DNA of 40,273 nucleotides, taken from positions 1-40,273 of the forward strand of contig JAKFUG010000080.1 in the NCBI GenBank assembly GCA_021732785.1, written 5' to 3'. Both the position numbers and the translations under genes were made by a program. The DNA is from Planctomycetaceae bacterium (GTDB taxonomy: Bacteria; Planctomycetota; Planctomycetia; Planctomycetales; Planctomycetaceae). Each line of letters begins with the position of its first letter. Within the stretch, counting starts at the first letter, position 1. The notes beneath the pieces were generated by a model. The model made no database searches. It saw only the letters and a list, made by a program, of their open reading frames with translations, and had not been told where the DNA came from. This document shows positions 29,818 to 38,829 of the stretch, piece after piece.

Positions 29818-31449
29818 GTGGAAGAGCCGACTCTGTCGCTGGATGTGGGTCTCGGCCCGCTCGATTACGCCGCGATCGTCGTCTATCTGCTCTTCACGTT
29901 CGGCATCGCTCTCTGGTTCGGCAGCAAACAGCACAATGTCGACGATTTCTTCGTCGGCGGGCGACGGATGCCGTGGTTCGCTGTCGGCCTGAGCATTCTC
30001 GCGACGCTGTTTTCCACACTCACCTACCTCGGTATGCCGGGGGAAACGATCAAGAACGGCATCGGCGTGTTCGCGGGCTATCTTGCCGTCCCGTTCAGCA
30101 TGGCCGTGGTGACGCTGTTGTGGATTCCGTTCTTCATGCGGCTGCGGCTCACCAGCGCGTATGAGTATCTGGAGCTCCGTTACAACTATGCCACACGGTT
30201 GATGGGCGGATCGCTCTTTGTCTTGCTGCGGCTCGGTTGGATGAGCATGGTGATCTTTGCCGCATCGATGGCGCTGGATCGTGTGAAAGGGCCCGACTGG
30301 ACGTGGTTGCCGGGCGATGATTTGTACTGGTGGATCGGTCTCGTCGGTCTCGTCGCGGCGATCTACACGTCGGTCGGCGGCATTCAGGCCATGATCTGGA
30401 CCGACGTGCTGCAATGTCTGTTGTTGTTCACCGGCGTGCTGCTGGCGATCTTCTCCGTGATGGTGATTGACGGCACCGGCCCGGTCGACTGGTGGACGAC
30501 GGCCGCGAATGCGTCGGGCAGAAGCAATCTGCCACCGGTTTTCAGTCTCGATCCGACAGTCCGCTTGACGATTGTCACGGCGATGATCGCCAATTTTTTC
30601 TGGACCGTCTGCACACACGGTTCTGATCAAGTGGTGTTGCAGCGCTACTTTTCCGTGTCGTCGCTGAAAAATGCCCGGCGTAGCTACTTCATCAATTTCA
30701 TCGTTGATTTCACGATGGTTTCGTTGTTGTCCCTCTGCGGCCTCGCCTTGCTGGCGTTTTACATCAAGCATCCGACGCTGCTTCCGGTTGGCAGCAAAAC
30801 AGCGGTGGAAGGGGCCGACAAGCTGTTCCCGCATTTTCTCGGACACCAGTTACCTGCCGGATGTGCGGGCCTGATCGTCTCCGTCTTCTTGTGCGATGCG
30901 ATCCAAACACTCGAATCGGGCGTGAATGCCATTACTGCGGTGGTGACCAATGATTTGGTCCCGCGCGTGCGGCATGGTGGAAAGCGCCTCTTCAGCGATC
31001 TCGCTGTGGCCCGCGGATTAACGGTCTTGATCACGGTTCTCGTCACGGGAAATGCCTACTTTGTTGCAAACCAGGCACAGGCGTCGATGGAAACGCTCGT
31101 CGGCATGATGCCCAAATTCTTCAATATGTTCGTGGGACCATTGTCCGCCCTGTTTATCGTGGGGATGTTCATCCCGCGCTGCACAGCCCGTTCGGTAGTT
31201 CCCGCGGCCGTGTGCGGATTGTGCATGTCGATTGTGTGGAGCTGGTGGAAGGAGATTTTCGGCACGACGTACACGCCGACGTTTACACTGGCTATTGCCG
31301 TGCCCTGCCTGACCACGATTACAGTGGCCACACTGTTGAGCTACATCGTTGAGACCGGGAAACCGCATCCGGGAATGGATTACACCTGGTGGGCGATCTT
31401 GCGACGCCCCGCGATCGAGACGCCCCCCGCGTCGGGAGTGACGGAATGA
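29818..31449 (+). CDS. Sodium:solute symporter (SSS family)
   Basis: Secondary transporter using the sodium gradient, in the inner membrane. The protein is 543 aa from a GTG start at 29818; no better ATG occurs in the hydrophobic N-terminus. About thirteen hydrophobic segments can be counted. DDFFVGGRRMPWFAVGLSILATLFST (near residues 41-66) is the conserved first-helix region of the family, and GGIQAMIWTDVLQ (near 186) is the SSS signature region. The VVLQRYFS segment near 275 also fits. The ligand is uncertain: SSS members move sugars, sialic acids, inositol, amino acids or nucleosides. Its location next to aldolases, dehydrogenases and exported glycan-active proteins points to a sugar or sugar acid (inference). 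Confidence 0.93.
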   Translation: MEEPTLSLDVGLGPLDYAAIVVYLLFTFGIALWFGSKQHNVDDFFVGGRRMPWFAVGLSILATLFSTLTYLGMPGETIKNGIGVFAGYLAVPFSMAVVTLLWIPFFMRLRLTSAYEYLELRYNYATRLMGGSLFVLLRLGWMSMVIFAASMALDRVKGPDWTWLPGDDLYWWIGLVGLVAAIYTSVGGIQAMIWTDVLQCLLLFTGVLLAIFSVMVIDGTGPVDWWTTAANASGRSNLPPVFSLDPTVRLTIVTAMIANFFWTVCTHGSDQVVLQRYFSVSSLKNARRSYFINFIVDFTMVSLLSLCGLALLAFYIKHPTLLPVGSKTAVEGADKLFPHFLGHQLPAGCAGLIVSVFLCDAIQTLESGVNAITAVVTNDLVPRVRHGGKRLFSDLAVARGLTVLITVLVTGNAYFVANQAQASMETLVGMMPKFFNMFVGPLSALFIVGMFIPRCTARSVVPAAVCGLCMSIVWSWWKEIFGTTYTPTFTLAIAVPCLTTITVATLLSYIVETGKPHPGMDYTWWAILRRPAIETPPASGVTE

Positions 31450-31506
31450 AATGTTTTGGAATGAGCGCGTGACTGAAAGTGGAAAGATTCAGGGCGAATG
31501 GTTCAT

Positions 31507-31535
31507 CCGCTCATCACGCTCCGCGTGATGAGCGG
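31507..31535. repeat. Perfect 12-bp hairpin with CTCCG loop
   Basis: CCGCTCATCACG, loop CTCCG, CGTGATGAGCGG form a perfect stem of 12 bp. The centre CACGCTCCGCGTG matches the centre of the right-hand copy of the palindrome at 25764-25897, while the outer arms differ. It lies 65 nt before the PQQ-propeller start. Confidence 0.85.
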
Positions 31536-31600
31536 AATCATCCCAACGCCTCCGAGTCAGAATGCCCTTTCGTCTGGCAGGAACTGTTAAGGACTTTCCG

Positions 31601-33046
31601 ATGCAACGCTGGCTCTCTTTCGCTGTCTGTTTGATCATGAGCGGGCCGTTTCTGGTGTTCGCTGAAGACTGGCCGCAGTTTCGGGGGATCAACGCCAGCG
31701 GCGTGTCGACCAGCCGCAACCTGCCGACGGAGTTCTCGTTCGAGGACAAGGTGCTCTGGCAGCAAACACTCGGCGACGGGATCGGCTCTTCCGTCATTGC
31801 CAGCGGCCGCGTCTTCAACACGGCGATGACGGCAGAGAACACGTTCACTGTCTTTGCTCACGATGCGTCGACCGGCAAGGAACTCTGGAAACGCGATTTT
31901 CCAACGGGGAAACTCCCGCGCATCACGCCGCCGAACAGTCATGCGTCGTCGACACCGGCCGTCGATGACGAACGTGTGTACGTTTACTTCAGCACGATTG
32001 GTCTCATCGCGCTGGATGTCGAAGACGGCAAGGACGCATGGACGCACAAGCTGCGCACCCCGGCGTATCTCATGGACTGGGGTGCGGGATCATCACCGAT
32101 TGTTTTTGGCGATTCCGTCTTCTTTGCGATGGACGATGACCTGCTGTGTTACGTCACGGCGGTCAACAAAAAAACGGGCGAACTGCAATGGAAAACCCCG
32201 CGGGAAGACATGCTCGCCGGGTATGCGATTCCCGTGCTGTGTACCGCCAACGGTCGCACCGATCTTGTCGTCTCCGGCACCGGGAAGCTCAAGGGCTACG
32301 ACCCGGCGACGGGCAAGGAACGCTGGACGTGCAACACGCTGCTGCGCACGATGATGACGTCGCCAGTCGTCCGCGATGACGTGATCTACATCGCCGTACA
32401 GAGTTATGGCGATGCGACACGCACGGTCAAATTCGCGCTGCTGGAATGGCTCGACACCAATCAGGACAAACAACTCAGCAAGCCGGAAACGCCACAGGAA
32501 TTCTGGGCGCGGTTCGAGGTGTCTGATCGCAACAAGGATGGTTATCTCGACGACAAGGAACTCGATACCGCGTTCCAGCATCCGGACAACCAGGCAGGGG
32601 GCGGTAGCATCGTGCAGGCCATCCGCGGCGGCGGCAACGGGGATGTCACGAAAACGCACGTCGTGTGGAACATCAACTCGAAGGCCCCGTCGAATCTGTC
32701 GTCCCCGCTGGTCGTCAACAACCGCGTTTATACCGTGAAAACCGGCGGGCTGTTGAGTTGCTTCGATGCCTACACCGGCAAGACGCTATGGGAACGGACG
32801 CGGATTCAGAACCTCGGCGATTATTACGCTTCGCCGATCGCCGCCGACGGCAAGATCTACATCGCCGGCCGTAACGGGTTTGTCGTCGTCGTTGAAGACG
32901 CCCCCAAGCTGAACATTCTGGCCAAGAACGATATGGGCGAAGAAATCTTCGCCAACCCGTCGATTGCCGACGGCCGGATCTACATCCGCACGCGCGAAAA
33001 AGTGTTCTGCATCGCCGAAGACGCCAAGTCCGTGACGGGGAAATAA
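31601..33046 (+). CDS. Exported PQQ-like beta-propeller protein with EF-hand insertion
   Basis: The ATG at 31601 has AAGGA 8 nt upstream and gives a clear signal peptide (ending near VFA, residue 21) followed by EDWPQFRG, a start typical of planctomycete outer-space propeller proteins. Repeats of the form ALD..DGK..W, AVNKKTGELQW and GYDPATGKERW are PQQ-type propeller blades. Between blades, residues about 285-320 hold two canonical EF-hand loops (DTNQDKQLSKPE and DRNKDGYLDDKE). Calcium binding is likely. There is no tryptophan-docking or PQQ catalytic residue set that I can confirm, so a structural or sugar-binding role is as plausible as a dehydrogenase. It is 4 nt from the next gene and almost certainly co-transcribed. 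Confidence 0.9.
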   Translation: MQRWLSFAVCLIMSGPFLVFAEDWPQFRGINASGVSTSRNLPTEFSFEDKVLWQQTLGDGIGSSVIASGRVFNTAMTAENTFTVFAHDASTGKELWKRDFPTGKLPRITPPNSHASSTPAVDDERVYVYFSTIGLIALDVEDGKDAWTHKLRTPAYLMDWGAGSSPIVFGDSVFFAMDDDLLCYVTAVNKKTGELQWKTPREDMLAGYAIPVLCTANGRTDLVVSGTGKLKGYDPATGKERWTCNTLLRTMMTSPVVRDDVIYIAVQSYGDATRTVKFALLEWLDTNQDKQLSKPETPQEFWARFEVSDRNKDGYLDDKELDTAFQHPDNQAGGGSIVQAIRGGGNGDVTKTHVVWNINSKAPSNLSSPLVVNNRVYTVKTGGLLSCFDAYTGKTLWERTRIQNLGDYYASPIAADGKIYIAGRNGFVVVVEDAPKLNILAKNDMGEEIFANPSIADGRIYIRTREKVFCIAEDAKSVTGK

Positions 33047-33050
33047 CCAC

Positions 33051-34964
33051 ATGACGACATATCGCTTTCTCATCGGCTGGTTGGTGTGCTGCGCGGGCCT
33101 GTTGAATGTCGCCGTCTGTGAAGCCGGGCCGCGCGTGGCCGTGGTGATGCAGGACGACGCCCCAACCCTCGAAAAGCACGCGGCGAAAGAACTCGCCGCC
33201 CAGTGGAAACAGTTGTTCGACGCCGACGTGCAGATCGGCTCAACACCGCCCACCGACGCCATCGCCACGATTCTGCTCGGCAGTCCGACCACCAACCCCG
33301 CGGTAAAGACAGCCCTCGGCGACAAGTGGCCCAAGCTCACCGACCAGGGCCACCTCATCCGCACGGTGACGCCGGGGCAATCCACTGTGGTCGTGGGTGG
33401 CGACAGCCCCGTCGCTACCCTGTGGGCCGTGTACGAACTCGGCCACCACTTCGGCGTGCGGTCACTGCTGCACGGCGATTACTTTCCGCTGGAAACGCCG
33501 AAATTGTCGGTGGAGGGTTTGGACATCGTTAAAGAACCCACCATTCGCACCCGTGCGTTTCGTGTGGTCGATATGTCGCCGATGAGCTTCGGTCCGTGGG
33601 GACTGGATGACCAGAAAAAGCTATTGTCGCAACTCAGCAAGATGAAATTCAACCGTATTGAGTTGTTGGCGGTGACGGTTCAATCCATTCGTCCCGTTCG
33701 CCTTCCCTCTAAAGACGAACTTGGCCCCGAAGCCTTCTTCCCGTGGGACTTCCCCATCACGGGTGATGTCCCCGGCCGAAAGGCTTTTCGTGGTGTCAAG
33801 CAGTTTGAAAACCCGGACCTGCCACGGCACGAGTCCTATGACGATCGATTTCGCGACGGACAGCAGTTTGTTAAAAGCCTCACGGCTTCGGCGCATGAAC
33901 GGCATTTGTCTGTGGGAATGTTTCTGTCGATGTCCTACGAAGTCAGTCCCGACGGAGAACACAAGGAAAACGCCGCCCAGAAATGGAAGCGTTTTCATAC
34001 CTATCTGGACACCGCTCACGAGGTGTATCCCGAAATGGATGCGTTCTACATCGACCCGCCCGATACATCTGACGCAACTTCCTTTCAAACCCCAGTGTTC
34101 CAGAAGTGGAAGGAGATCGGGGTCGATGTCTTCGTAAGTCAGTCTTCCCTGAAACCTGTGAAAATTCTCCCGTCGGTTGGAATTCTGACAGTACCACAGG
34201 AACTGGCGAAGCTGTCCAACACCAACCGACCACACGCGGCGTTCTTGACTTTTGACAGCGGGAATTCTGTTTTCCCAAGTCTCCGCCATCGCAAACTTCC
34301 CGTGGCACTGAAAGCCTTACAGGAACACCATGCGAATGGATTCATCGCCGTTTGTGAAACTCCGGTCGACATTGATCCCAGCCTGTACTATGTCTCGCGG
34401 GCGGTGTTTAACCCGAAGCTCACTTTCGATTCGGCCTTGCAGGAATTGATCTCGCCGATTTGTGGGGAAGGTGTCGTCGACAATGTGCGGCTGGCCTTTG
34501 CCGCCATTGACGAAGCCAACGCCATTCTGAGCAAGCAGGCACCGAATCTCGGGACTGATTTTGATGCCGTGCTTGGTATGAACGGCGATCCTCCACCGGT
34601 TGATGCGAAATGGCCGGGCGAAGTTCGCACCCTTTTCACCAACGCCATGAACGAGATGTACCGGGCGAACACCCGCAGCCGTGGCGGAGCACGCGCCTTC
34701 ACCTTGTACTACGCCCGGCGCTTTGAATTTGGCCTGCATTTCATGACGTGTGCCGAAGCGATTTACAACGCGAACCGTGCGACCGACCGTGAGAAGGAGC
34801 TGGAGTATCTCGAAGCGGCGCAGGAAGCACTGTACGCCGCACAAAACGCGCTCGCCGATGTGGCCCGCGATCAGAGCGACCGTGGCATGATTGGCTTCAT
34901 CAATCTCAAGGCATATCAGCCACTGATGCAACGGCTGGAAACGCTCGAGAAACTGGTTCGATGA
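33051..34964 (+). CDS. Exported glycoside-hydrolase-like protein (alpha-glucuronidase/hexosaminidase N-domain type)
   Basis: The 637-aa protein has a signal peptide (MTTYRFLIGWLVCCAGLLN, cleavage near residue 26). Residues about 30-150 look like the non-catalytic N-domain found before the barrels of GH20, GH67 and GH115 enzymes: helix AAKELAAQWKQL, ILLGSP, then VVGGDSPVATLWAVYELG. A barrel-like region follows from about 165 (PTIRTRAFRVV and KMKFNRIELL). The C-terminal 120 residues are helical. I could not identify the catalytic acids with confidence, so the activity is undecided. GC appears lower in the middle (for example 48% in 34141-34200, against 70% in 33121-33180). It sits with the PQQ propeller and is followed by a perfect inverted repeat. 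Confidence 0.75.
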   Translation: MTTYRFLIGWLVCCAGLLNVAVCEAGPRVAVVMQDDAPTLEKHAAKELAAQWKQLFDADVQIGSTPPTDAIATILLGSPTTNPAVKTALGDKWPKLTDQGHLIRTVTPGQSTVVVGGDSPVATLWAVYELGHHFGVRSLLHGDYFPLETPKLSVEGLDIVKEPTIRTRAFRVVDMSPMSFGPWGLDDQKKLLSQLSKMKFNRIELLAVTVQSIRPVRLPSKDELGPEAFFPWDFPITGDVPGRKAFRGVKQFENPDLPRHESYDDRFRDGQQFVKSLTASAHERHLSVGMFLSMSYEVSPDGEHKENAAQKWKRFHTYLDTAHEVYPEMDAFYIDPPDTSDATSFQTPVFQKWKEIGVDVFVSQSSLKPVKILPSVGILTVPQELAKLSNTNRPHAAFLTFDSGNSVFPSLRHRKLPVALKALQEHHANGFIAVCETPVDIDPSLYYVSRAVFNPKLTFDSALQELISPICGEGVVDNVRLAFAAIDEANAILSKQAPNLGTDFDAVLGMNGDPPPVDAKWPGEVRTLFTNAMNEMYRANTRSRGGARAFTLYYARRFEFGLHFMTCAEAIYNANRATDREKELEYLEAAQEALYAAQNALADVARDQSDRGMIGFINLKAYQPLMQRLETLEKLVR

Positions 34965-34967
34965 CTT

Positions 34968-35045
34968 GTGTGCCACGGCCGTGTCGGCCGTGCGATTGAA
35001 CAACACGCTTTGCCTCACCGCACGGCCGACACGGCCGTGGCACAC
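34968..35045. repeat. Perfect 27-bp inverted repeat
   Basis: Arms 34968-34994 and 35019-35045 are exact complements over 27 nt (starting GTGTGCCACGGCCGTGTCGG), with a 24-nt loop. The arms begin 3 nt after the preceding stop codon. No T-run follows, so it may act as a transcript-stabilising stem or be a small repeat element. Confidence 0.9.
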
Positions 35046-35073
35046 CAACGTGGTTTGATTCGGAGTCTGTTGC

Positions 35074-35973
35074 ATGCCTCGTCAATTCGGCGGTCTCTGG
35101 CCCGCCCTCGTCACGCCGTTTGGAGCGAATGGGAAGCCCGATATTGCCGTGGTGGAACGGCTCGTCGACCAGTTCGCTCGAGACGGACTGGACGGCCTCT
35201 ATGTTACCGGGTCGACCGGGCAATGGCCGCTCCTCACGCTCCCCGAACGGCAGGACATAGTCGCGGCGGCGGTGCGGGCGAGTGCCGGGCGGCTGCCGAT
35301 TATGGCCCATGTCGGCGCGGTGACGACCGAGGACGCGGTCACGCTGGCGAAGCATGCGGCGAAGGTCGGAGCGGATGCCGTCTCGACGGTCGCCCCGATT
35401 TACTATCCCGCGTCGGCCGATGTCGTCTTCGAACATTACCGCTGCGTCGGTGCCGCGACCGATCTGCCGCTGTTCGTGTATCACATCGACATCGCCCAGA
35501 AACTCTCCGCCGATCCGCGGCAGTACACCGAGCGGTTGGTGGCATTGCCGAACATTGCCGGGTTGAAGATGACCTCCCTCGATCTCTATCTGTTCGGCCT
35601 GATTCGCGCTTACGGCGGTGACCGTTTGCAACTTTTCAGCGGGGCTGATGAAGTCCTGTGCCATGCGGTGGTCTCAGGGTCGATCGGGGCCATCGGCACG
35701 TTCTACAACCTGTGGGGGAAGTCCTGCAAAGCGGCATGGATGGCAATGCGGGCGGGGAAAATCGACGTAGCCCGCGCCTTCACGCTGCGGTTTCAAACGG
35801 CCATTGCCCGCGTCCTCGCCGCCGGGTCAACGTGGACGTTTCTGCGACAAGCAATGCAGCAGAAATACCGCATCGACATCGGTATGCCGCGCCCGCCGCT
35901 GGGTTCGCAGGACAAGCCGTGGAGTGATGCCGAAGTCGCCGAGATCATCGCGCTGGTCGATGGAAACCCCTAA
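35074..35973 (+). CDS. Dihydrodipicolinate synthase/N-acetylneuraminate lyase family protein
   Basis: A class I aldolase fold that forms a Schiff base with pyruvate. Length 299 aa. The Schiff-base lysine is K165 in GLKMTS, the catalytic tyrosine Y136 in FVYHI, and the GSTGQ motif (46-50) stands where DapA has GTTGE and neuraminate lyase has GSTGE. The tyrosine pair YY at 110-111 is also typical. The YxxxH and ...GLKM context favours a lyase of 2-oxo-3-deoxy sugar acids over lysine biosynthesis, because it lies in a catabolic block. Neuraminate lyase itself cannot be claimed: key carboxylate-binding residues were not checked. It starts shortly after the perfect inverted repeat and is 11 nt from the next gene. 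Confidence 0.88.
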   Translation: MPRQFGGLWPALVTPFGANGKPDIAVVERLVDQFARDGLDGLYVTGSTGQWPLLTLPERQDIVAAAVRASAGRLPIMAHVGAVTTEDAVTLAKHAAKVGADAVSTVAPIYYPASADVVFEHYRCVGAATDLPLFVYHIDIAQKLSADPRQYTERLVALPNIAGLKMTSLDLYLFGLIRAYGGDRLQLFSGADEVLCHAVVSGSIGAIGTFYNLWGKSCKAAWMAMRAGKIDVARAFTLRFQTAIARVLAAGSTWTFLRQAMQQKYRIDIGMPRPPLGSQDKPWSDAEVAEIIALVDGNP

Positions 35974-35984
35974 CAGGACGGACC

Positions 35985-36902
35985 ATGCCCGAACCGATCG
36001 CGTACCTCAACGGCCGCTATGTGCCGAATGCGGAGTGCGTCCTGCCGATATACGACGGCGGCATCGTCCTCAGCGCCGCGGTGACCGATCTACTGCGGAC
36101 GTACAACGGAAAGCCGTATGCGACCGATGCTCACATCGCACGGTTTCTGGAATCGGCGAAGTACGCGTACCTTGGTCTGACGACATCACATGCCGAGTTG
36201 TCCAGCATTGTGAACCATCTCATCGAGCGCAATCGTCAGGCATGGCCTGGGCGTGAGATTGCCCTCGTGTTCTATGCGACCGTGGGCGAGTTCCCCGTCT
36301 ATGCGGGATCGGCGGGGATGGCGGGCGAACGGAAAGCAACACTCTGCCTGCATTGTTTCCCGATGCCGTTTTCACTGTGGAAAGATTCCGTCACCACCGG
36401 CGTCCACGTCGTCACACCCGCGCAGCGACATGTCCATCCCAACATCCTCAGCAGCAAAATCAAACACCGCAACCGGCTGCACATGTGGATCGGCGACCAG
36501 CAGGCGAAACTCGCCGATCCGAAAGCCATCGGTCTCTATCTCGACCTCGACGGCAACATCACCGAAACCGGCGGCTCGAACTTCGTGATCTATAAAAACG
36601 GGACGGTCTTCAGTCCGAACCGGAACAACATATTGTGGGGCGTCACGCTCGATGACGTGCAGCGCCTGTGTGAACCACTGGGATTGCGGTTCGTCGAACG
36701 GGATCTGCAACTGCACGACGTGATCAACGCCGAAGAAGCCTGGCTCTGCACAACGCCCTATTTCCTGGCTCCCGCGGTGAAGATCAATGGGGTGGCCATC
36801 GGTACCGGTCGGCCCGGTCCCGTCTGGAAGCGACTGGCCTCCGCCTTCAGTGCCGAGATCGGATTCGATATTGTGCAACAGATCGTGGATTCGCCGTTCT
36901 AA
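35985..36902 (+). CDS. Class IV PLP-dependent aminotransferase
   Basis: Fold-type IV aminotransferases include branched-chain aminotransferase, D-amino-acid transaminase and aminodeoxychorismate lyase. The 305-aa protein begins with AYLNGRYVP and has DLLRTYNGKPY, the family N-terminal region. By alignment with IKSLNYL of the family, K160 (IKHRNRL) is the PLP-binding lysine, and ETGGSNFVI is the phosphate-binding segment. The active-site loop between 100 and 130 is unusually proline- and cysteine-rich (LHCFPMPFS). Which of the three activities applies is not decidable by eye. It lies 11 nt after the lyase and 23 nt before the sialidase-like gene, so it is probably in one operon. Its role in sugar degradation is unclear. 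Confidence 0.87.
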   Translation: MPEPIAYLNGRYVPNAECVLPIYDGGIVLSAAVTDLLRTYNGKPYATDAHIARFLESAKYAYLGLTTSHAELSSIVNHLIERNRQAWPGREIALVFYATVGEFPVYAGSAGMAGERKATLCLHCFPMPFSLWKDSVTTGVHVVTPAQRHVHPNILSSKIKHRNRLHMWIGDQQAKLADPKAIGLYLDLDGNITETGGSNFVIYKNGTVFSPNRNNILWGVTLDDVQRLCEPLGLRFVERDLQLHDVINAEEAWLCTTPYFLAPAVKINGVAIGTGRPGPVWKRLASAFSAEIGFDIVQQIVDSPF

Positions 36903-36925
36903 ACCGCCGGTCGAAGGACATCCTG

Positions 36926-38815
36926 ATGCGTTGGACCATTGGACTTGTGCTGCTCATGGCGGCAGTGTCGACTTTCGCGGCTGAACCGGCCGTCTTAACG
37001 TTGGATGATTCCACACGCGAACACTGTCTTTCCATCTTGCGAAAGGGGGCGAACTCCGAGGAGTTCTGGCCGTCCATGCACGCCGCCGAGGGGCTCACGC
37101 AGGCCGGTTTCCCGGGGGAAGCCAGGAAAGCGCTGTCGCCGCGGCTTCCCGTCGAAGTGGATGATCAACACCGTTGTGGCCTCGCGCGAGAACTCGTCCG
37201 GGCGGGTGATGTGGCCCATGCGCAGATTATGTTGGACATTCTTGCCGGGGAAAACCGCTACGGTCACACGCATGCCTGCGAGAGCCTGTACAAAATTTGG
37301 CAGATTGGCGACGGACGGCATCTTCGCAAAGCCATGATCGAAGCGCCTGAAGCCAAGACGAGGTTGATGGCTGCCGCTGCTTTAACACGTTGGGGAAATC
37401 GCGATGCACTGAGTTTGATCCGCAATTTCGTTGCCGATCCCGATGGCGATACGGCCCGCATCGCCGCGTGGATTCTGGCGCGAGTCGGTGACGCATCCGA
37501 TCTTCCGGCCCTCCGCGAAGGATCCAAACGATTCACTGAACCGTTGACGAAAGCCTATTTCGATCACGCATTGGCCTGCCTCGGGGACGCTGACGGAATG
37601 AAGACGCTGATCATGAATCTGAAGCACTCCGATCCCGCCGTGCGGACGTACGCCTGTGAGTTCGCTCCAGATGCGCTCGCGATCGCGGCAAAAGAAAACC
37701 TGCTGGCCTTGTTGGACGACAGTGTGCTGGATATCCGCATCCGTGCAGCACAGGCACTGCTGGTCCTGTCGAAGCCGCCAGTACCCGATCGTCACGAAAC
37801 AATCGTCCGGAATGTCTTCGTCGCCTCAGAAAAAAATCCGCGGTACAGCGAAGGTTCGGTAATCGCGCTGCGCGACGGTCGGCTGTTGTATGCGATGACC
37901 GAAAACAGGGGTGCCGGGCCAGAAATATCCTATGCGCGAATCCTTGCAACGGAATCATCTGATGAGGGAAGGACTTGGAAACCGCCTCGTGTGCTATTAG
38001 ATAAAATCGGTGAGCAGAACGTCATGATGCGGGCGCTGCAACGATTGTCCTATCCCGCCCGCTTTGATGCTCATCTCGGTTGTTTCTACTGCACGCAATC
38101 CACAAAAAAAGAGGACGCCACAGCATGGTTGCGAGTTTCGTCCGATGAATGCAAAACGCTCGGTCCACCAGTCCAAATCACGATTGATCCAGAATACAGT
38201 GTGATGGACAACGGTATCACGATACTGCCAGATGGACGATTGATTGTCGCGGTGATGTCACAACAAGACGTCGCCAAAGTCGGATTTAAGTGTTCAACAT
38301 GGTTTTCCGATGACTCAGGCCGATCATGGAAACGCAGCCATAACACACTCTCGTACGAGAAGCTGGGAGCATGGGCGCCGAATGTGATCCCGCTTCACAA
38401 TGGTAATGTGCGAATGTACTTCTCGACGGAGGGAGGACAGATACGAATCAGCGAGTCCACAGATCGTGGTGAAACATGGACCGCATCGCGATTGTGGAAG
38501 CATCCTCGTGCAGAAGCTTTCGGAACCGTGCGTGAAATCCCATCTACGGGAGATTGGGTGCTTGTGTTGTACGACAGCCCTGCTGGTTTGAATGGAGAAA
38601 GAGACCCGATGTCGTTTGCGGTGTCATGCGACGAGGGCCACACTTGGTTGGAGCCGCGGCCATTCGAAGCCGAATCAACGCGAGCATTTTGCGACTTCAA
38701 CGTGACATTTAACGCTGGTCGTATGTTGATGACATATGGCATACGCGAGGAAAACACTGGCCGCATTTCGTCACGATTCCGGTCAATGCCGATCTCTGAT
38801 CTCTACTCTCCTTGA
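36926..38815 (+). CDS. Exported HEAT-repeat plus sialidase-fold (BNR/Asp-box) protein
   Basis: The 629-aa protein starts with a signal peptide (MRWTIGLVLLMAAVSTFAA). Residues about 40-290 are helical HEAT-like repeats. Residues about 300-620 are a six-bladed propeller of the exo-sialidase/BNR type, with four Asp-box motifs: SSDEGRTW (344-351), SDDSGRSW (461-468), STDRGETW (511-518) and SCDEGHTW (567-574). I see YSEGSVIALRDGRLLYAM as the first-blade segment; an arginine triad for sialic acid cannot be confirmed. Many planctomycete propellers of this type are not true sialidases. The sialidase half has somewhat lower GC (50-57% in five sampled 60-nt blocks) than the HEAT half (57-75%). The FAA hydrolase starts 14 nt later. 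Confidence 0.85.
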   Translation: MRWTIGLVLLMAAVSTFAAEPAVLTLDDSTREHCLSILRKGANSEEFWPSMHAAEGLTQAGFPGEARKALSPRLPVEVDDQHRCGLARELVRAGDVAHAQIMLDILAGENRYGHTHACESLYKIWQIGDGRHLRKAMIEAPEAKTRLMAAAALTRWGNRDALSLIRNFVADPDGDTARIAAWILARVGDASDLPALREGSKRFTEPLTKAYFDHALACLGDADGMKTLIMNLKHSDPAVRTYACEFAPDALAIAAKENLLALLDDSVLDIRIRAAQALLVLSKPPVPDRHETIVRNVFVASEKNPRYSEGSVIALRDGRLLYAMTENRGAGPEISYARILATESSDEGRTWKPPRVLLDKIGEQNVMMRALQRLSYPARFDAHLGCFYCTQSTKKEDATAWLRVSSDECKTLGPPVQITIDPEYSVMDNGITILPDGRLIVAVMSQQDVAKVGFKCSTWFSDDSGRSWKRSHNTLSYEKLGAWAPNVIPLHNGNVRMYFSTEGGQIRISESTDRGETWTASRLWKHPRAEAFGTVREIPSTGDWVLVLYDSPAGLNGERDPMSFAVSCDEGHTWLEPRPFEAESTRAFCDFNVTFNAGRMLMTYGIREENTGRISSRFRSMPISDLYSP

Positions 38816-38829
38816 AACAAAAGGCAACC

